Shown here piece by piece: positions 9,579 through 17,851 of a DNA stretch of 64,000 bases. The notes beneath the pieces are model-generated. The model saw only the letters and a list, made by a program, of their open reading frames with translations, ran no database searches and had not been told where the DNA came from. The stretch comes from Methanocorpusculum vombati (GTDB lineage Archaea; Halobacteriota; Methanomicrobia; Methanomicrobiales; Methanocorpusculaceae). Location: NCBI RefSeq assembly GCF_026891935.1, contig NZ_JAPTGC010000006.1, positions 1 through 64,000 of the forward strand. The letters are read 5' to 3'. Both the position numbers and the translations under genes were made by a program. Position 1 is the first letter of the stretch, and every line of letters begins with the position of its first letter.

Positions 9579-10436
9579 GTGAGACTTGCACCGGAATGCA
9601 GGGCATGCCTGCTCTCAAGGGTTGTGGCGGAGGCTGAGTATGTGTCTTCGGATGCGGAGACGGTTGCGCTGGCGCTGCGGCGCTGTACGGAGTTGTATGA
9701 TTCCCGCGCGAATGAGCCGGTCGGTGCGTCGGTGATTGCGGGGGCGGTGCACCGCTGCTGTTATGCGGTTATCGGGTCGGCTGATCCGTATGCGGGTCTG
9801 AAGGTGCAGGATAATGCGGTTGCGGCGGGGGTTGCAGAGGCGGTGCGGCCGATGTTGTCTTCGGTGCATGATTATGTTGTTGCGGCGGTTATCGGGAATG
9901 CGATGGATTACGGGGTGGCGGGTCACGAGATTGCGAAGGATTTTACGGGGTATTTCCGTGAGATGTTTGAGCGCGGTCTTGCGTTGGATGATACGGAGAG
10001 GATTCTTGCGCTTGCAGAGAGGGTTGTGTATTGTACGGATAACTGCGGTGAGGCGGTGTTTGATAAGCTGCTGTGCGCGGAGCTGCGCAGACGCGGGAGT
10101 CATGTGACGATTGTGGTGAAGGATCAGCCGATGCTCAATGATGTGACGATGCAGGAGGCACGGGATCTGCGGCTGGATGAGGCGGCGGATGCGGTGTATC
10201 ATGCGGGCGGGGGTGCGCAGCTTGGTCTGCATCCGGATGTGTATCCGCCAGAGGTGGTTGCTGCGATGCGGGATGCGACGCTGATCATTGCGAAGGGTCT
10301 TGCGAATTATGAGAGTCTGACGGAGTATGCGGGTCTGCCGCCGGTTGCGTATCTGATGACGGTGAAGTGCGAGCCGGTTGCGCGGCATGTGGGGGCAAGG
10401 AAGGGGGATCTGATCGCGGTGCTGCGGCAGCAGTGA
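9579..10436 (+). CDS. DUF89 / ARMT1-like damage-control phosphatase
   Basis: Member of the DUF89 metal-dependent phosphatase family (archaeal AF1104-like subgroup), proposed to remove damaged or harmful sugar phosphates and related metabolites. Visible family marks are N-terminal C7-x2-C10 (CRAC), GNAMDYG near residues 106-112, CTDNCGE near 152-158 with the metal-binding Asp and Asn, KDQPMLNDVT near 181-190, and KGLANYES near 246. Its 285 residues are normal for this subgroup. The GTG start has TGGAG eight bases upstream. It lies just after tRNA-Pro and seems monocistronic. The substrate cannot be told from sequence. Confidence 0.85.
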   Translation: MRLAPECRACLLSRVVAEAEYVSSDAETVALALRRCTELYDSRANEPVGASVIAGAVHRCCYAVIGSADPYAGLKVQDNAVAAGVAEAVRPMLSSVHDYVVAAVIGNAMDYGVAGHEIAKDFTGYFREMFERGLALDDTERILALAERVVYCTDNCGEAVFDKLLCAELRRRGSHVTIVVKDQPMLNDVTMQEARDLRLDEAADAVYHAGGGAQLGLHPDVYPPEVVAAMRDATLIIAKGLANYESLTEYAGLPPVAYLMTVKCEPVARHVGARKGDLIAVLRQQ

Positions 10437-10502
10437 GTGAGATACACCGCACGCGGATGGAGATCGGGGTCTGGTTTCTGAAAAGGTTCATTATCTGCGG
10501 GG

Positions 10503-10514
10503 TACAATATATAC
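10503..10514 (+). promoter_or_regulatory. Probable TATA box of rpl30e-nusA
   Basis: CAATATATACAG lies in the 233-base gap between the DUF89 gene and rpl30e. Transcription from about 10535 would leave a leader of roughly 135 bases, containing an imperfect CACC/GGTG hairpin near 10611-10624. An open frame starting at 10565 in the same phase as rpl30e is probably not translated. Confidence 0.4.
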
Positions 10515-10669
10515 AGAGTTTCTCCGGTGCTGCCTGCGGGCGGTTCGGATGACTGCTGCATTGCATGAATATCGTGCAGCTCCTGCGGGAAGATTCGGAT
10601 TTTATGGGGCCACCTCCCCTGGTGCCGGGTCGGAGTGCAGAACTACCACAAAAACAGGTGAATCTACAC

Positions 10670-10960
10670 ATGGATTTCAACTTATCCCTGAGAAGGGCAA
10701 TTAAGACCGGTAAGGTCGTTTTAGGACAGAACAGCGTTGAGAAAGTTGTTGCAGAGAACAAAGCGGAACTCGTTATTGTTGCAAGCAATGCGCCGGCACA
10801 GGTCCGCGCAATTATTGCCACAGCAGAGAATCTCCCGCTCTATGAGTTCAACGGCAGCTCCCGTCAGCTCGGCAAAGAGTGCGGTCGCGATCATATGATC
10901 AGTGTCCTCGCTATCGTTGATGCAGGCGAGTCTGACATTCTGAGCCTGAAGAGAGCATAA
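10670..10960 (+). CDS. rpl30e: Ribosomal protein L30e (eL30)
   Basis: Large-subunit protein of the L7Ae/L30e RNA-binding family, 96 residues. The family pattern is clear: a basic start with RAIKTGKVVLGQNSVEKVV, a central LVIVASNAP, and an ending ISVLAIVDAG. ATG at 10670 is chosen because AGGTGA sits eight bases upstream, and an upstream in-frame extension has no family similarity. nusA follows after one base. In many euryarchaea this pair follows rpoA'' directly, but here it is about 10 kb away on the other strand. Confidence 0.95.
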   Translation: MDFNLSLRRAIKTGKVVLGQNSVEKVVAENKAELVIVASNAPAQVRAIIATAENLPLYEFNGSSRQLGKECGRDHMISVLAIVDAGESDILSLKRA

Positions 10961-10961
10961 T

Positions 10962-11435
10962 ATGAGTGAGATAACAATTTCCGAAGATGCAATGCGCATG
11001 ATCGCGCAGTTCGAGAACCTGACCGGTGCAGGTGCACGTGACTGTGTGGTGGATGACAAATTCGGCCGCATTCTCTTCGTTATTAATCCGGGAGAGATGG
11101 GTCTTGCAATCGGAAAGAAGGGTGCAAGTATTAAGAAGGCATCCGATGCGTTTGGGAAGAAGGTCGAGGTTGTTGAGTACAACCCCGATAAGGTCCAGTT
11201 TATTCGCAACTGTTTCCTGCCGGTGCAGGTTATGACCGTCACGTTTGAGGAGGACGAGGACGGCGAGGTTGCCTATGTTGAGGTCCGTGATGATGATCGC
11301 GGTCTTGCTATCGGTAAGGAAGGCAGAAATATTATCAAAGCAAAGAAACTCGCGTTCCGCCAGTTTGATATCAACAATGTTGAGCTCAAGCAGGATGAGG
11401 AAGAGGAATCAGACGAGTTCGACGACGAGCTGTAA
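10962..11435 (+). CDS. nusA: Archaeal NusA-like transcription factor
   Basis: Short archaeal NusA consisting essentially of two KH RNA-binding domains, 157 residues. GLAIGKKGASIKKA (around residues 46-59) and GLAIGKEGRNIIKAKKLA (around 110-127) are the two KH GxxG loops. It lacks the N-terminal polymerase-binding and S1 domains of bacterial NusA, as is normal in archaea. The C terminus is a short acidic tail. It is co-transcribed with rpl30e, with one base between stop and start. A T-rich run at 11449-11471 follows as a likely terminator. Confidence 0.94.
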   Translation: MSEITISEDAMRMIAQFENLTGAGARDCVVDDKFGRILFVINPGEMGLAIGKKGASIKKASDAFGKKVEVVEYNPDKVQFIRNCFLPVQVMTVTFEEDEDGEVAYVEVRDDDRGLAIGKEGRNIIKAKKLAFRQFDINNVELKQDEEEESDEFDDEL

Positions 11436-11448
11436 TTTCAGTTCGTTG

Positions 11449-11471
11449 TTTTCTTTTTTTTGTAGTTTTTT
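11449..11471 (+). terminator. T-rich terminator after nusA
   Basis: Fourteen bases past the nusA stop comes TTTTC followed by two runs of T separated by GTAG, typical of archaeal T-run termination. It overlaps the end of repeat element D1, so the element may now provide this terminator. Confidence 0.5.
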
Positions 11472-11852
11472 TCTGGAAGTTGTAGGTGAGTTAGTGATGA
11501 GTGGGATATCTGAAATAGATAACGCAGATGCGTCGCTTCGCGCCGCTGAGTCGTAAGCCCGGAGGTCTTGCTCCGCTCCCCCTTTCGGGGTCGCCTTCGC
11601 TCATCGCATTTTCTTAACGCTGCTCTCGCCCGCCCAGAGCCGGGCGGAACCGTGCGACAGCAACGCCACCCGTCCGCTCGGACGGGAAGGCGAGCGACGA
11701 AATGCAAATGCGATTCGTGGAGGGAGCGAAGCGACCGGGATTCGCACGGATTCGTGTTTCTTTATCCCATCCTGCCAGACTCCTCATTCACCCGCCTACA
11801 ATTTTCAGAAAAAAAACGTTCCGGAGAAATCAACTAAATCCTTTCGCGGCAG
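11466..11852 (-). repeat. Repeat family D, copy 1 (most complete)
   Basis: A non-coding element with imperfect inverted ends. TTTTTTCTGGAAGTTGTAGG at 11466-11485 and the reverse complement of the stretch at 11780-11818 share T-run-CTGxAAxTTGTAGG and a following GTGATGAG-like block. On the minus strand the interior holds a GCGATGAGCGAAGGCGACCC block (near 11590-11610) and a GACTCAGCGGCGCGAAGCG block (near 11530-11550). Both recur at 16.85 and 30.95 kb. The outer minus-strand end, CTGCCGCGAAAGGATTTAGT (11833-11852), recurs at 30.76 kb. No transposase or convincing protein is inside. A non-autonomous mobile element or a structured RNA are the main options. Confidence 0.7.
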
Positions 11853-12156
11853 AAGAGATGAAAAAAAAGGAAGGCTGCCGGTATCGACGGGCATCCTGCA
11901 AAGGTGTGTGTGTGGTATTGAATGAACCGGTGCGTGTCATGTGGAGGCAGGAAAACTCACACTCCCCAATGGAATTTCTGCAATGCCACGTACCCCAGGA
12001 GGTATTTCATGCGATTACGATTTTGGTCCCTGTGTTCATCTATTGATTTTTGTCAGTTGCACGGGTAGTGTTTTTCCGTGTTCTTTCTTTTGCGGGAGTG
12101 CCGTGTGCCGCCGGTCAGGCGTGCTGCCTTGCGGGGGAGAAAAAAGAGGAAGAGGG
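11853..12156. other. Intergenic stretch without recognised gene
   Basis: Between repeat D1 and the surface-protein gene. Short open frames exist on the plus strand (for example one ending at 12046), but none has a ribosome site and a recognisable product, so none is called. The stretch lies downstream of the convergent nusA and surface-protein genes. No clear hairpin terminator was found. Confidence 0.4.
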
Positions 12157-15100
12157 TTAGTCTCTTCTTCGTATGAGTACACCTGCGGCAAGGAGCCCGA
12201 GGAGGGCACCAAGTACCGGTGCGGGTGCCTGGGTCATGGTCGGGGATACGCCGGAGGCAGAGGTTCCCGAGGGCGCGGGGGTGGCCGCAGATGTGCTCTG
12301 CGCCTGTGTCGCCGCCGGGGTTGCCTTTACGGTCTGTTGGGCGGTTGCACTGCCGGTCTGTGACACGGTCTGCGATGAGCCGCCGGAGGACGGGGTCCAT
12401 TTGGCATACAGGGTCATGTCTCCGTCGATGCCGGAGGCGAAGCTCCAGCTTTGCGTGCATGCCTCGTCTTTGTACCAGCCGCCGAAGGTGTAGCCGTCTT
12501 TGGTTGGTGCGGGCGGCTGACTGATCTTGTCGCCGTAGGAGAGGCCGGTTGAGGGACTGATGAAGCTGCCGCCTTGGGTGTCAAAGAGGACACGGAAGGC
12601 GTTTTCCATGTTGCCGGAGCCGGAGGAGGACACGGGCTGGTATGTGGGCTGCGGTCCGGGACCCGGGCTGCTGGATTCTGCGTAATAGGTGGAGTATCCG
12701 GAGAATTTCTTGGTACTGGTGACCGTTACTTTCCAGTTCTCTCCATCATCCGTAGTTACAACCGTAAGCCCACTCTTGGTAACAACAGGGTTTGCATCAT
12801 CACTAATATGCACTACACCAATGTTGCCGGATTCAGGTGCCCAGCTCTTGGGGACAAGGAACGTCAGGGTGATAGTGCTGACGTTGTTGTTAAATTCTGC
12901 GAGCTTTTCGTGGGATGCAACGAATGCCGGACCCATTTTGAAGGTGGTGTATGTGCTGCCGAATGCCTGAAGTGCAGTCTGTTTTGCGTCACTGAGTTTT
13001 CCGGTGATGGTCGGCAGGTTGGTGTCAACAGTTGTCAACGTTATGGTCATGTCAACCTTCGCGCCAGTCACCCCACTGGTTGTATCTTCCAGAGGGATGG
13101 CTTTGTACTCGGCTTCTACGGAGGCTACCTTACCGGAGGCACCGGTATCTGCAACAGTTGCACCATCTTCGTAGGTGACTTTCAAGGTAACAGAGTTGTC
13201 ACTGCCGCTTGTTCCTGCGGCGGTGATCGTTACGGTCTTATCTTCGACTACTAATGATCCAGATACAGGAGGAGTAATTACTACAGTTCCACCCGATCCT
13301 GGCGTAACGGTTTCTTTAACTTCCGGTGCTGTTGTCTTTGTCGGTGCGTAGTATCCATCCTGCACTGGTTCAGTACTCATGGAGTAGCCGGTCTGATAGG
13401 TGACAGCAGGGTTGCCTACAAGGAGTTCGGCATAAGACGGAGCTTTGTAGTATCCGCCGTTGAGCGCGAACGTGCCCACGATGGTTGCACCAGTGTCACC
13501 CGCATAATGGGCGTTTTCGATTGCTGCGACAGCACCTGCAAGTTTCGGCGTGTCAGAGACGATTACTTTGATAGTCGCATTGTCTGCGGTCATGCTACCC
13601 TTTCCATCTCCTTTGCGGACATAGTTACGGATTGCCGCACCGTTCGTACTGGTGATTTCTGTCGTGCCAGCGATGTTCAGGTCAATAGCTGCCGTGTAGG
13701 CCCCAGCCTTTGAAACAAGAACAATTGCTGATCCGTCAGTGATTGGGTTGCTCGGGACAGCTGCGTACGCTGGATAGGTGTTGGCACCAGTGGCAGTAAT
13801 CTTACCTCCGTTCAGGTTGGCCGTTCCTGAGCGAATCTCGATACCGGCGGTCTTACCTGTGATCTGGACTCCGTCTGCAACAGTAAGTTCGCCGTTATCG
13901 GCGGTCATGTAAATTGCAGTAGAGTCGGTTGAGGTAAAGGTGCCTCCGTTCAAGGTAGTCTTCGGGGCGGCATAAAGAGGCTGACCATCTTTTACTTCGG
14001 CATTCTCCGCGATGACAATTCCGTTGCTCTGGAACGTACCAGAGTTAATCGTTAATTTGGTGTTCTTTCCTGCAAAGAACAGACATGATTTGTAACCGTC
14101 AGAGCTTGCACCGCTGGTGGTAATTCCTCCACCATTTCCGTTGATGGTCAGCTCTTTTCCGTTCACACTGATGAAGGCTGTATCACCTGCATTGCCTGAG
14201 TCTCTCTCGGCAGTAATGGTCTTTCCATTCAGATCGAGGGTTACTCCGGTTACAATTGAAAGGCGGTTTTTGTCTGTGTAGGGAGCATACTTGAAACTCT
14301 CCATCAGCTTGTAGCTGCCGCCCTCGGTGATTTTAAGCGTGTAACCGTTGGTTGCGTCGCCGTCCCATTCTACGCCCGTCTGGTTCAGGCCGGGGTAGAG
14401 GAGTGTGTTGCCGTTCGGCGCATCTTTGATGGAAATACCCTTGGTGATGTTGGTGGTATCACCGGAGTTCTGAATTCTAATAGCACTCAGTGTCTCATTC
14501 TTCGTTTCAAATGTACCGCCGGTGATAAGAACTTGCTTCAGAGCAGAACCGGACTGGAAATCACCATCTTTCTTCCAGCTTGAACCTTCATAAAATGCGG
14601 ACTGCTTCTCACTCGTAAATGTACCGCCGGTGATGGTTATTCTCACGTTCTTTGCGTATCCGTGATTGGTGGTAATACTCACCGCAGCACCGGTCTCTTC
14701 AGAACCATTTCCATTGTAGATTGCAGGGTCATAGAATGGACCATTTCCCGTAAATGTTCCGCCCTTAATATCCCATTCTCCTGACTTGATACTAAGAGCT
14801 TCCGTTCCGGTGAATGTTCCTCCTTCGATGATCCACTTTCCATAACCTGCTGCATATACCGCATTACCTTTGCTTGGGGCAATTACTGCAGTATCACGAA
14901 TGGTGATTACCGGAGGATTGGTTTGGGTATTCTCTTTCTGGAGAACTCCATTGATATAAAGAGCACCACCATTTGCTGGATTCTCACAGCTGAGAAGTTT
15001 TCCTGCAATATCTATGGTGATACCGTAAAACTTCTTCTCCGTCGTCTTTGCACTGATGAAGACAACATACCAGCCACCTTTTAATGTTGCATCCTTTCCC

Positions 15101-15597
15101 ACAATCAGGTTGGAATAGTCTTTCGCATTTGATTCAGTGCTGCCGGTAATTACAACAGCAGCACCACCACCATTTGCGATAAGGGTTCCTGACTGAATAT
15201 TCACAGTACCTTTGGATAATTGAATCAGGTCAGTCGGGTACTCAATACTTCCCGTTCCCGTGATGATTAAAGTACCGCCATTGATTGTAATGGGATATGA
15301 CGCAGCATTTCCTGTGGAATTATACAGCTTGTGGTTTCCCAGATTCAGCGTTACCTCACCACTCGTAAGAGTGAGAGGTCCTTGGATCTCGATATCAGCA
15401 CCTAACGTGATGGTGTTTCCACCAGAGAATTTCGTTTGGAGATCACTCCATGTAGTAACAGTAACTTCCTCCGCACTGACAGCCCCGGCCATCAGTGTGC
15501 AGGCAAGCAGCAGAGCAGCGAGCAGCACCACACCCTGCCGCAGCTTCGCTGAAAAATCATGGGGACGCTGCGTCCCGTAATTACGTAGTCTTCTCAT
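12157..15597 (-). CDS. Large secreted surface protein: beta-helix-like repeats, InlB-type repeat, C-terminal anchor
   Basis: Predicted cell-surface protein of 1,146 residues. ATG at 15597 is chosen because GAGGAGGAATT stands just upstream and it opens a clean signal peptide (basic start, hydrophobic LLAALLLACTLMAGAVSA, cut near residue 45). Residues about 50-700 are Gly/Thr/Asn-rich with recurring NGGTFT/ITGGTF motifs, as in right-handed beta-helix (adhesin or pectate-lyase-like) folds. A linker region of about 300 residues follows, then one Listeria-Bacteroides/InlB repeat (VLFDTQGG...GYTFGGWYKDE...LYAKW) near residue 1015-1075. A Ser/Thr/Ala/Gln-rich stalk leads to a hydrophobic helix ending RRRD, like an archaeosortase-type or plain membrane anchor. 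The ligand is unknown. A long leader precedes the gene. Confidence 0.85.
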   Translation of the reverse strand: MRRLRNYGTQRPHDFSAKLRQGVVLLAALLLACTLMAGAVSAEEVTVTTWSDLQTKFSGGNTITLGADIEIQGPLTLTSGEVTLNLGNHKLYNSTGNAASYPITINGGTLIITGTGSIEYPTDLIQLSKGTVNIQSGTLIANGGGAAVVITGSTESNAKDYSNLIVGKDATLKGGWYVVFISAKTTEKKFYGITIDIAGKLLSCENPANGGALYINGVLQKENTQTNPPVITIRDTAVIAPSKGNAVYAAGYGKWIIEGGTFTGTEALSIKSGEWDIKGGTFTGNGPFYDPAIYNGNGSEETGAAVSITTNHGYAKNVRITITGGTFTSEKQSAFYEGSSWKKDGDFQSGSALKQVLITGGTFETKNETLSAIRIQNSGDTTNITKGISIKDAPNGNTLLYPGLNQTGVEWDGDATNGYTLKITEGGSYKLMESFKYAPYTDKNRLSIVTGVTLDLNGKTITAERDSGNAGDTAFISVNGKELTINGNGGGITTSGASSDGYKSCLFFAGKNTKLTINSGTFQSNGIVIAENAEVKDGQPLYAAPKTTLNGGTFTSTDSTAIYMTADNGELTVADGVQITGKTAGIEIRSGTANLNGGKITATGANTYPAYAAVPSNPITDGSAIVLVSKAGAYTAAIDLNIAGTTEITSTNGAAIRNYVRKGDGKGSMTADNATIKVIVSDTPKLAGAVAAIENAHYAGDTGATIVGTFALNGGYYKAPSYAELLVGNPAVTYQTGYSMSTEPVQDGYYAPTKTTAPEVKETVTPGSGGTVVITPPVSGSLVVEDKTVTITAAGTSGSDNSVTLKVTYEDGATVADTGASGKVASVEAEYKAIPLEDTTSGVTGAKVDMTITLTTVDTNLPTITGKLSDAKQTALQAFGSTYTTFKMGPAFVASHEKLAEFNNNVSTITLTFLVPKSWAPESGNIGVVHISDDANPVVTKSGLTVVTTDDGENWKVTVTSTKKFSGYSTYYAESSSPGPGPQPTYQPVSSSGSGNMENAFRVLFDTQGGSFISPSTGLSYGDKISQPPAPTKDGYTFGGWYKDEACTQSWSFASGIDGDMTLYAKWTPSSGGSSQTVSQTGSATAQQTVKATPAATQAQSTSAATPAPSGTSASGVSPTMTQAPAPVLGALLGLLAAGVLIRRRD

Positions 15598-15630
15598 GTA
15601 ATTCCTCCTCAGGAGCAGATGGAAACGCAT

Positions 15631-15823
15631 GCGGAAACAACCGCTTCCGCCTACGTGTGGGGAGACCATTACATCCTAAGTTAAGAGGATTTAACCCGTG
15701 AGATTTCCCGAATACCTAATTTGCAGGATCACTTTCGTTTGCGCGGGAAAAGAAACAATTTCCTTTCGTAAAAAATATCTCCACTTTCTTTTAGTATAAA
15801 AATATATTGAGCACAAATTAGGT
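15631..15823 (-). promoter_or_regulatory. Promoter and long leader of the surface-protein gene
   Basis: On the minus strand an AT-rich TATA region (ATATATTTTTATAC, 15793-15810) suggests a transcription start near 15775 and a leader of about 180 bases. The leader ends in the GAGGAGG ribosome site and holds a hairpin, GCGGAA/TTCCGC (15631-15650). ACCTAATTTG at 15714-15723 is the exact reverse complement of CAAATTAGGT at 15814-15823, so a 10-bp inverted pair brackets the presumed promoter. Confidence 0.45.
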
Positions 15824-16404
15824 TTTGCTGTGCATATAACTCCTCATCGATGCGACGCTCTTGGGGAATTCTCGAAGGATTGGGAGTAGTTTAATATCAT
15901 ATGGCGTATTATATCCTATTAACTGAGGATTCATGATCCGTTCTTTTTTCCTCCGCGACCCAACCGCGCAGAAAAATCTCCCCGTAAACGCCGCAGATGA
16001 ACACCCCCCGCGGCTACCGCCTGCGTAGATTCAAATATTACCGGCAGCATACTCTCTATCATTGAACGGCTGACCCCGCAGAACGCGTGCGGGAGGTCTT
16101 CGCAAAGGATCCGGCACCAGCGGCGGTGCATCCTGCACCACCGCACAGCGCACAACAGGGAAAAAGCGCATGAACCCCTCTTCCTGAAGAGAACGGCAAA
16201 GTGCACCACGAAAAAAATCAGCAAAAGAGAAACCCATTCAGAAAAAAGCGAACGCTGCATTACCACGAAAAAGATTCACCAGAACAGATGTCTGTCCGAT
16301 TTCCACCCTTCGACAAGAGAAACAGGAACAGACACTATTCTCTACGACCGGTGATCATATCACCATATCGGAACCGTCACCATCTCACCGTGAGGTAAAA
16401 GCCT
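15824..16404. other. Intergenic stretch without recognised gene
   Basis: About 580 bases upstream of the surface-protein promoter. A minus-strand frame at 15931-16266 starts with a hydrophobic run but has no recognisable domain, and it is overlapped by a second open frame, so it is not called. No tRNA, hairpin terminator or family B/D copy was seen here. Confidence 0.4.
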
Positions 16405-16687
16405 AAAGCCTCATACCTCAAGCCTCACCCATGCAGGAACAACACAACCCCGCAGGAGAAAAAAGTCCGCACACGCTTTACTATCCATGCATGTGCTCCG
16501 TGATAACTCTCTTGTGTAACATATTTGTTCTTCATAGTATAAATATAGTCTGAGATGGCAGTAAACGAACACCAAACAGATCGAAAAAAATGCGGAAGAG
16601 AACGGACAAAACGCCCTCCGCGCACCAGACAGGACACCGCCTCCCTCAACCTCCGGCATAGGTATGAGGCATGAGGTATGAGGCTTT
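16405..16687. repeat. Possible non-autonomous element with 24-bp inverted ends
   Basis: AAAGCCTCATACCTCA at 16405-16420, with its continuation to 16428, is matched in reverse complement by 16664-16687; by eye 23 of 24 bases agree. The ends also contain internal direct repeats of the TATGAGGC/ATGAGG type. The 283-base interior has AT-rich DNA around 16515-16555 and no convincing gene. The arrangement resembles a miniature inverted-repeat element, but only one copy is in the window, and flanking target duplications were not evident. Confidence 0.5.
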
Positions 16688-16789
16688 CAAACCTCCGTGT
16701 CCCCCCTCATGACAGAACAATCCAGCACCCGAAAACACCTCTACCTCTTCCTCACCGACCTTGCTTTCCCCGTCATCGCCGCCCGCCCG

Positions 16790-16925
16790 GCCCCGAACGG
16801 AACGGCGAGCAGCGTTAAGAAAATAATGCAACGAACGAAGGCGACCCCGAAAGGAGGAGCGGAGCAAAACCTCCGGGCTTGCGACTTAGCGGAACGAAGC
16901 GACACATCTGCGAAATCTCGCACAC
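16790..16925 (+). repeat. Repeat family D, copy 2 (partial)
   Basis: Shares with the reverse complement of copy 1 the blocks GCAGCGTTAAGAAAAT, GAAGGCGACCCCGAAAG, GGAGCGGAGCAA, CCTCCGGGCTTGCGACT and GAAGCGACxCATCTGCG, in the same order. The T-run/GTAGG end of copy 1 was not found to its left, so this copy is truncated or diverged. It lies downstream of the convergent aEF1-beta gene. Open frames within it mirror frames in copy 1 and are taken as artefacts of the repeat. Confidence 0.65.
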
Positions 16926-17011
16926 TGATCCTCCCCCATCTCATCCCATCAAAAAATCACGAACAAATATCCGGAACAGAAAAACCAAACCGGAAAAGAA
17001 AAAATAGGTAT

Positions 17012-17272
17012 TTAGAGCATCCGGTTCAGAGACTCAATCTCTGCACGGTCAATGCCTGCAATTCCTGCAAAAAGACTCTCAATCTTATCGCCGGAACCCT
17101 CTTCATCCTCAGTGATCATAGCAATCTTGATTGCAGAGAGACCAAACCCAATCGGCTCAACTCTCATATCCTGAATTCCGGGGATCTTCTCTCTGATCTC
17201 AGCCTGAAGCTTTTCCATGTCAACATCCGGAGACTCCGGCATGACCTTTAAAATAACTGCAACTTCGCCCAT
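17012..17272 (-). CDS. ef1b: Elongation factor 1-beta (aEF1B)
   Basis: Guanine-nucleotide exchange factor for aEF1A; 86 residues, the usual archaeal size. The MGEVAVILKVMPESPDVDME start, a central EPIGFGLSAIKI and an ending in which IAGIDRAEIESLNRML closes the fold are family marks. It starts nine bases after the stop of the small zinc-ribbon gene, with GTGAGG as ribosome site, so the two form an operon. This pairing is common in methanogens. Confidence 0.94.
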   Translation of the reverse strand: MGEVAVILKVMPESPDVDMEKLQAEIREKIPGIQDMRVEPIGFGLSAIKIAMITEDEEGSGDKIESLFAGIAGIDRAEIESLNRML

Positions 17273-17281
17273 ATCTTATCC

Positions 17282-17443
17282 TCACGGACCCTGGAATCCG
17301 CACTTCGGACAGGTATATTTAATGCTCTGCTTGCGGCAGTATGCACAGCGGTAAATAACCTCACCGCAGTCTGGACACTTGAACTCGGTTGCACCGCGCT
17401 CTGCGAGCGGGGCATTACATGACGTACATTTCGTAGCTGCCAT
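17282..17443 (-). CDS. Small double zinc-ribbon protein upstream of aEF1B
   Basis: Encodes only 53 residues with four CxxC-type pairs: CTSC, CPDC, CAYC and CPKC. This gives two zinc ribbons in tandem, as in the conserved archaeal HVO_2753-type small proteins. The gene precedes and is co-transcribed with aEF1B. ATG at 17443 has no strong Shine-Dalgarno site. A TATA-like TTTATAAT near 17478-17485 implies a very short leader. Its context suggests a translation-linked role, which is inference. Confidence 0.88.
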   Translation of the reverse strand: MAATKCTSCNAPLAERGATEFKCPDCGEVIYRCAYCRKQSIKYTCPKCGFQGP

Positions 17444-17500
17444 TCGATCAAACTCTCTAAATTATTGGTTCCCCACAATTATAAACGTGTGGCCTTCGCG

Positions 17501-17712
17501 GGCGTTGCACCTCAATTCATTTATTGCCTATGAATGATCGTCATTGATCGAACTTCAGCCCACAGAAAACACGAAACACACGAAAGCAAAAACATCACGA
17601 AATCCTAAATTAATCTGTTTCCGTGGTCTTCTTGTATATTCCGTGATGTTGAAAAATTCTGCATGTTCGGTGTTTTCTGTGGGATGATCAGGAATAATGG
17701 TGCAACACCGCC
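17501..17712 (+). repeat. Repeat family B, copy 1: long nested palindrome with inverted ends
   Basis: The ends GGCGTTGCACCT and GGTGCAACACCGCC are inverted. Inside, CCCACAGAAAACAC (17559-17572) pairs perfectly with 17670-17683, and AACATCACGAAAT (17591-17603) pairs with 17638-17650 with one mismatch. The whole 212-base unit could therefore fold as one long interrupted hairpin. Related copies lie at 19.8, 24.0 and 50.9 kb, and a solo end at 30.7 kb. There is no coding frame. It sits upstream of both the zinc-ribbon/aEF1B promoter and the flavodoxin gene. Confidence 0.85.
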
Positions 17713-17851
17713 TTCACCCGCGGTACACCGGCATCACCCGCAAAACCTGGAAAAATCGCAAAAAAAACCTAACTCCATTAACCCGAATCCCGACACCAGA
17801 TACGCAATACCGACCTTTAAAACCTCCTGCATTGATACATAGTAAACAGTT

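Noticed and set aside
11702-12046. Open frame inside and beyond repeat D1
   Set aside because: Most of it is repeat DNA, the remainder shows no domain, and similar false frames appear in the other D copies.
15931-16266. Minus-strand frame of 111 codons with a hydrophobic start
   Set aside because: No ribosome site or family resemblance, and a second overlapping frame competes. It could be a small membrane protein but evidence is too weak.
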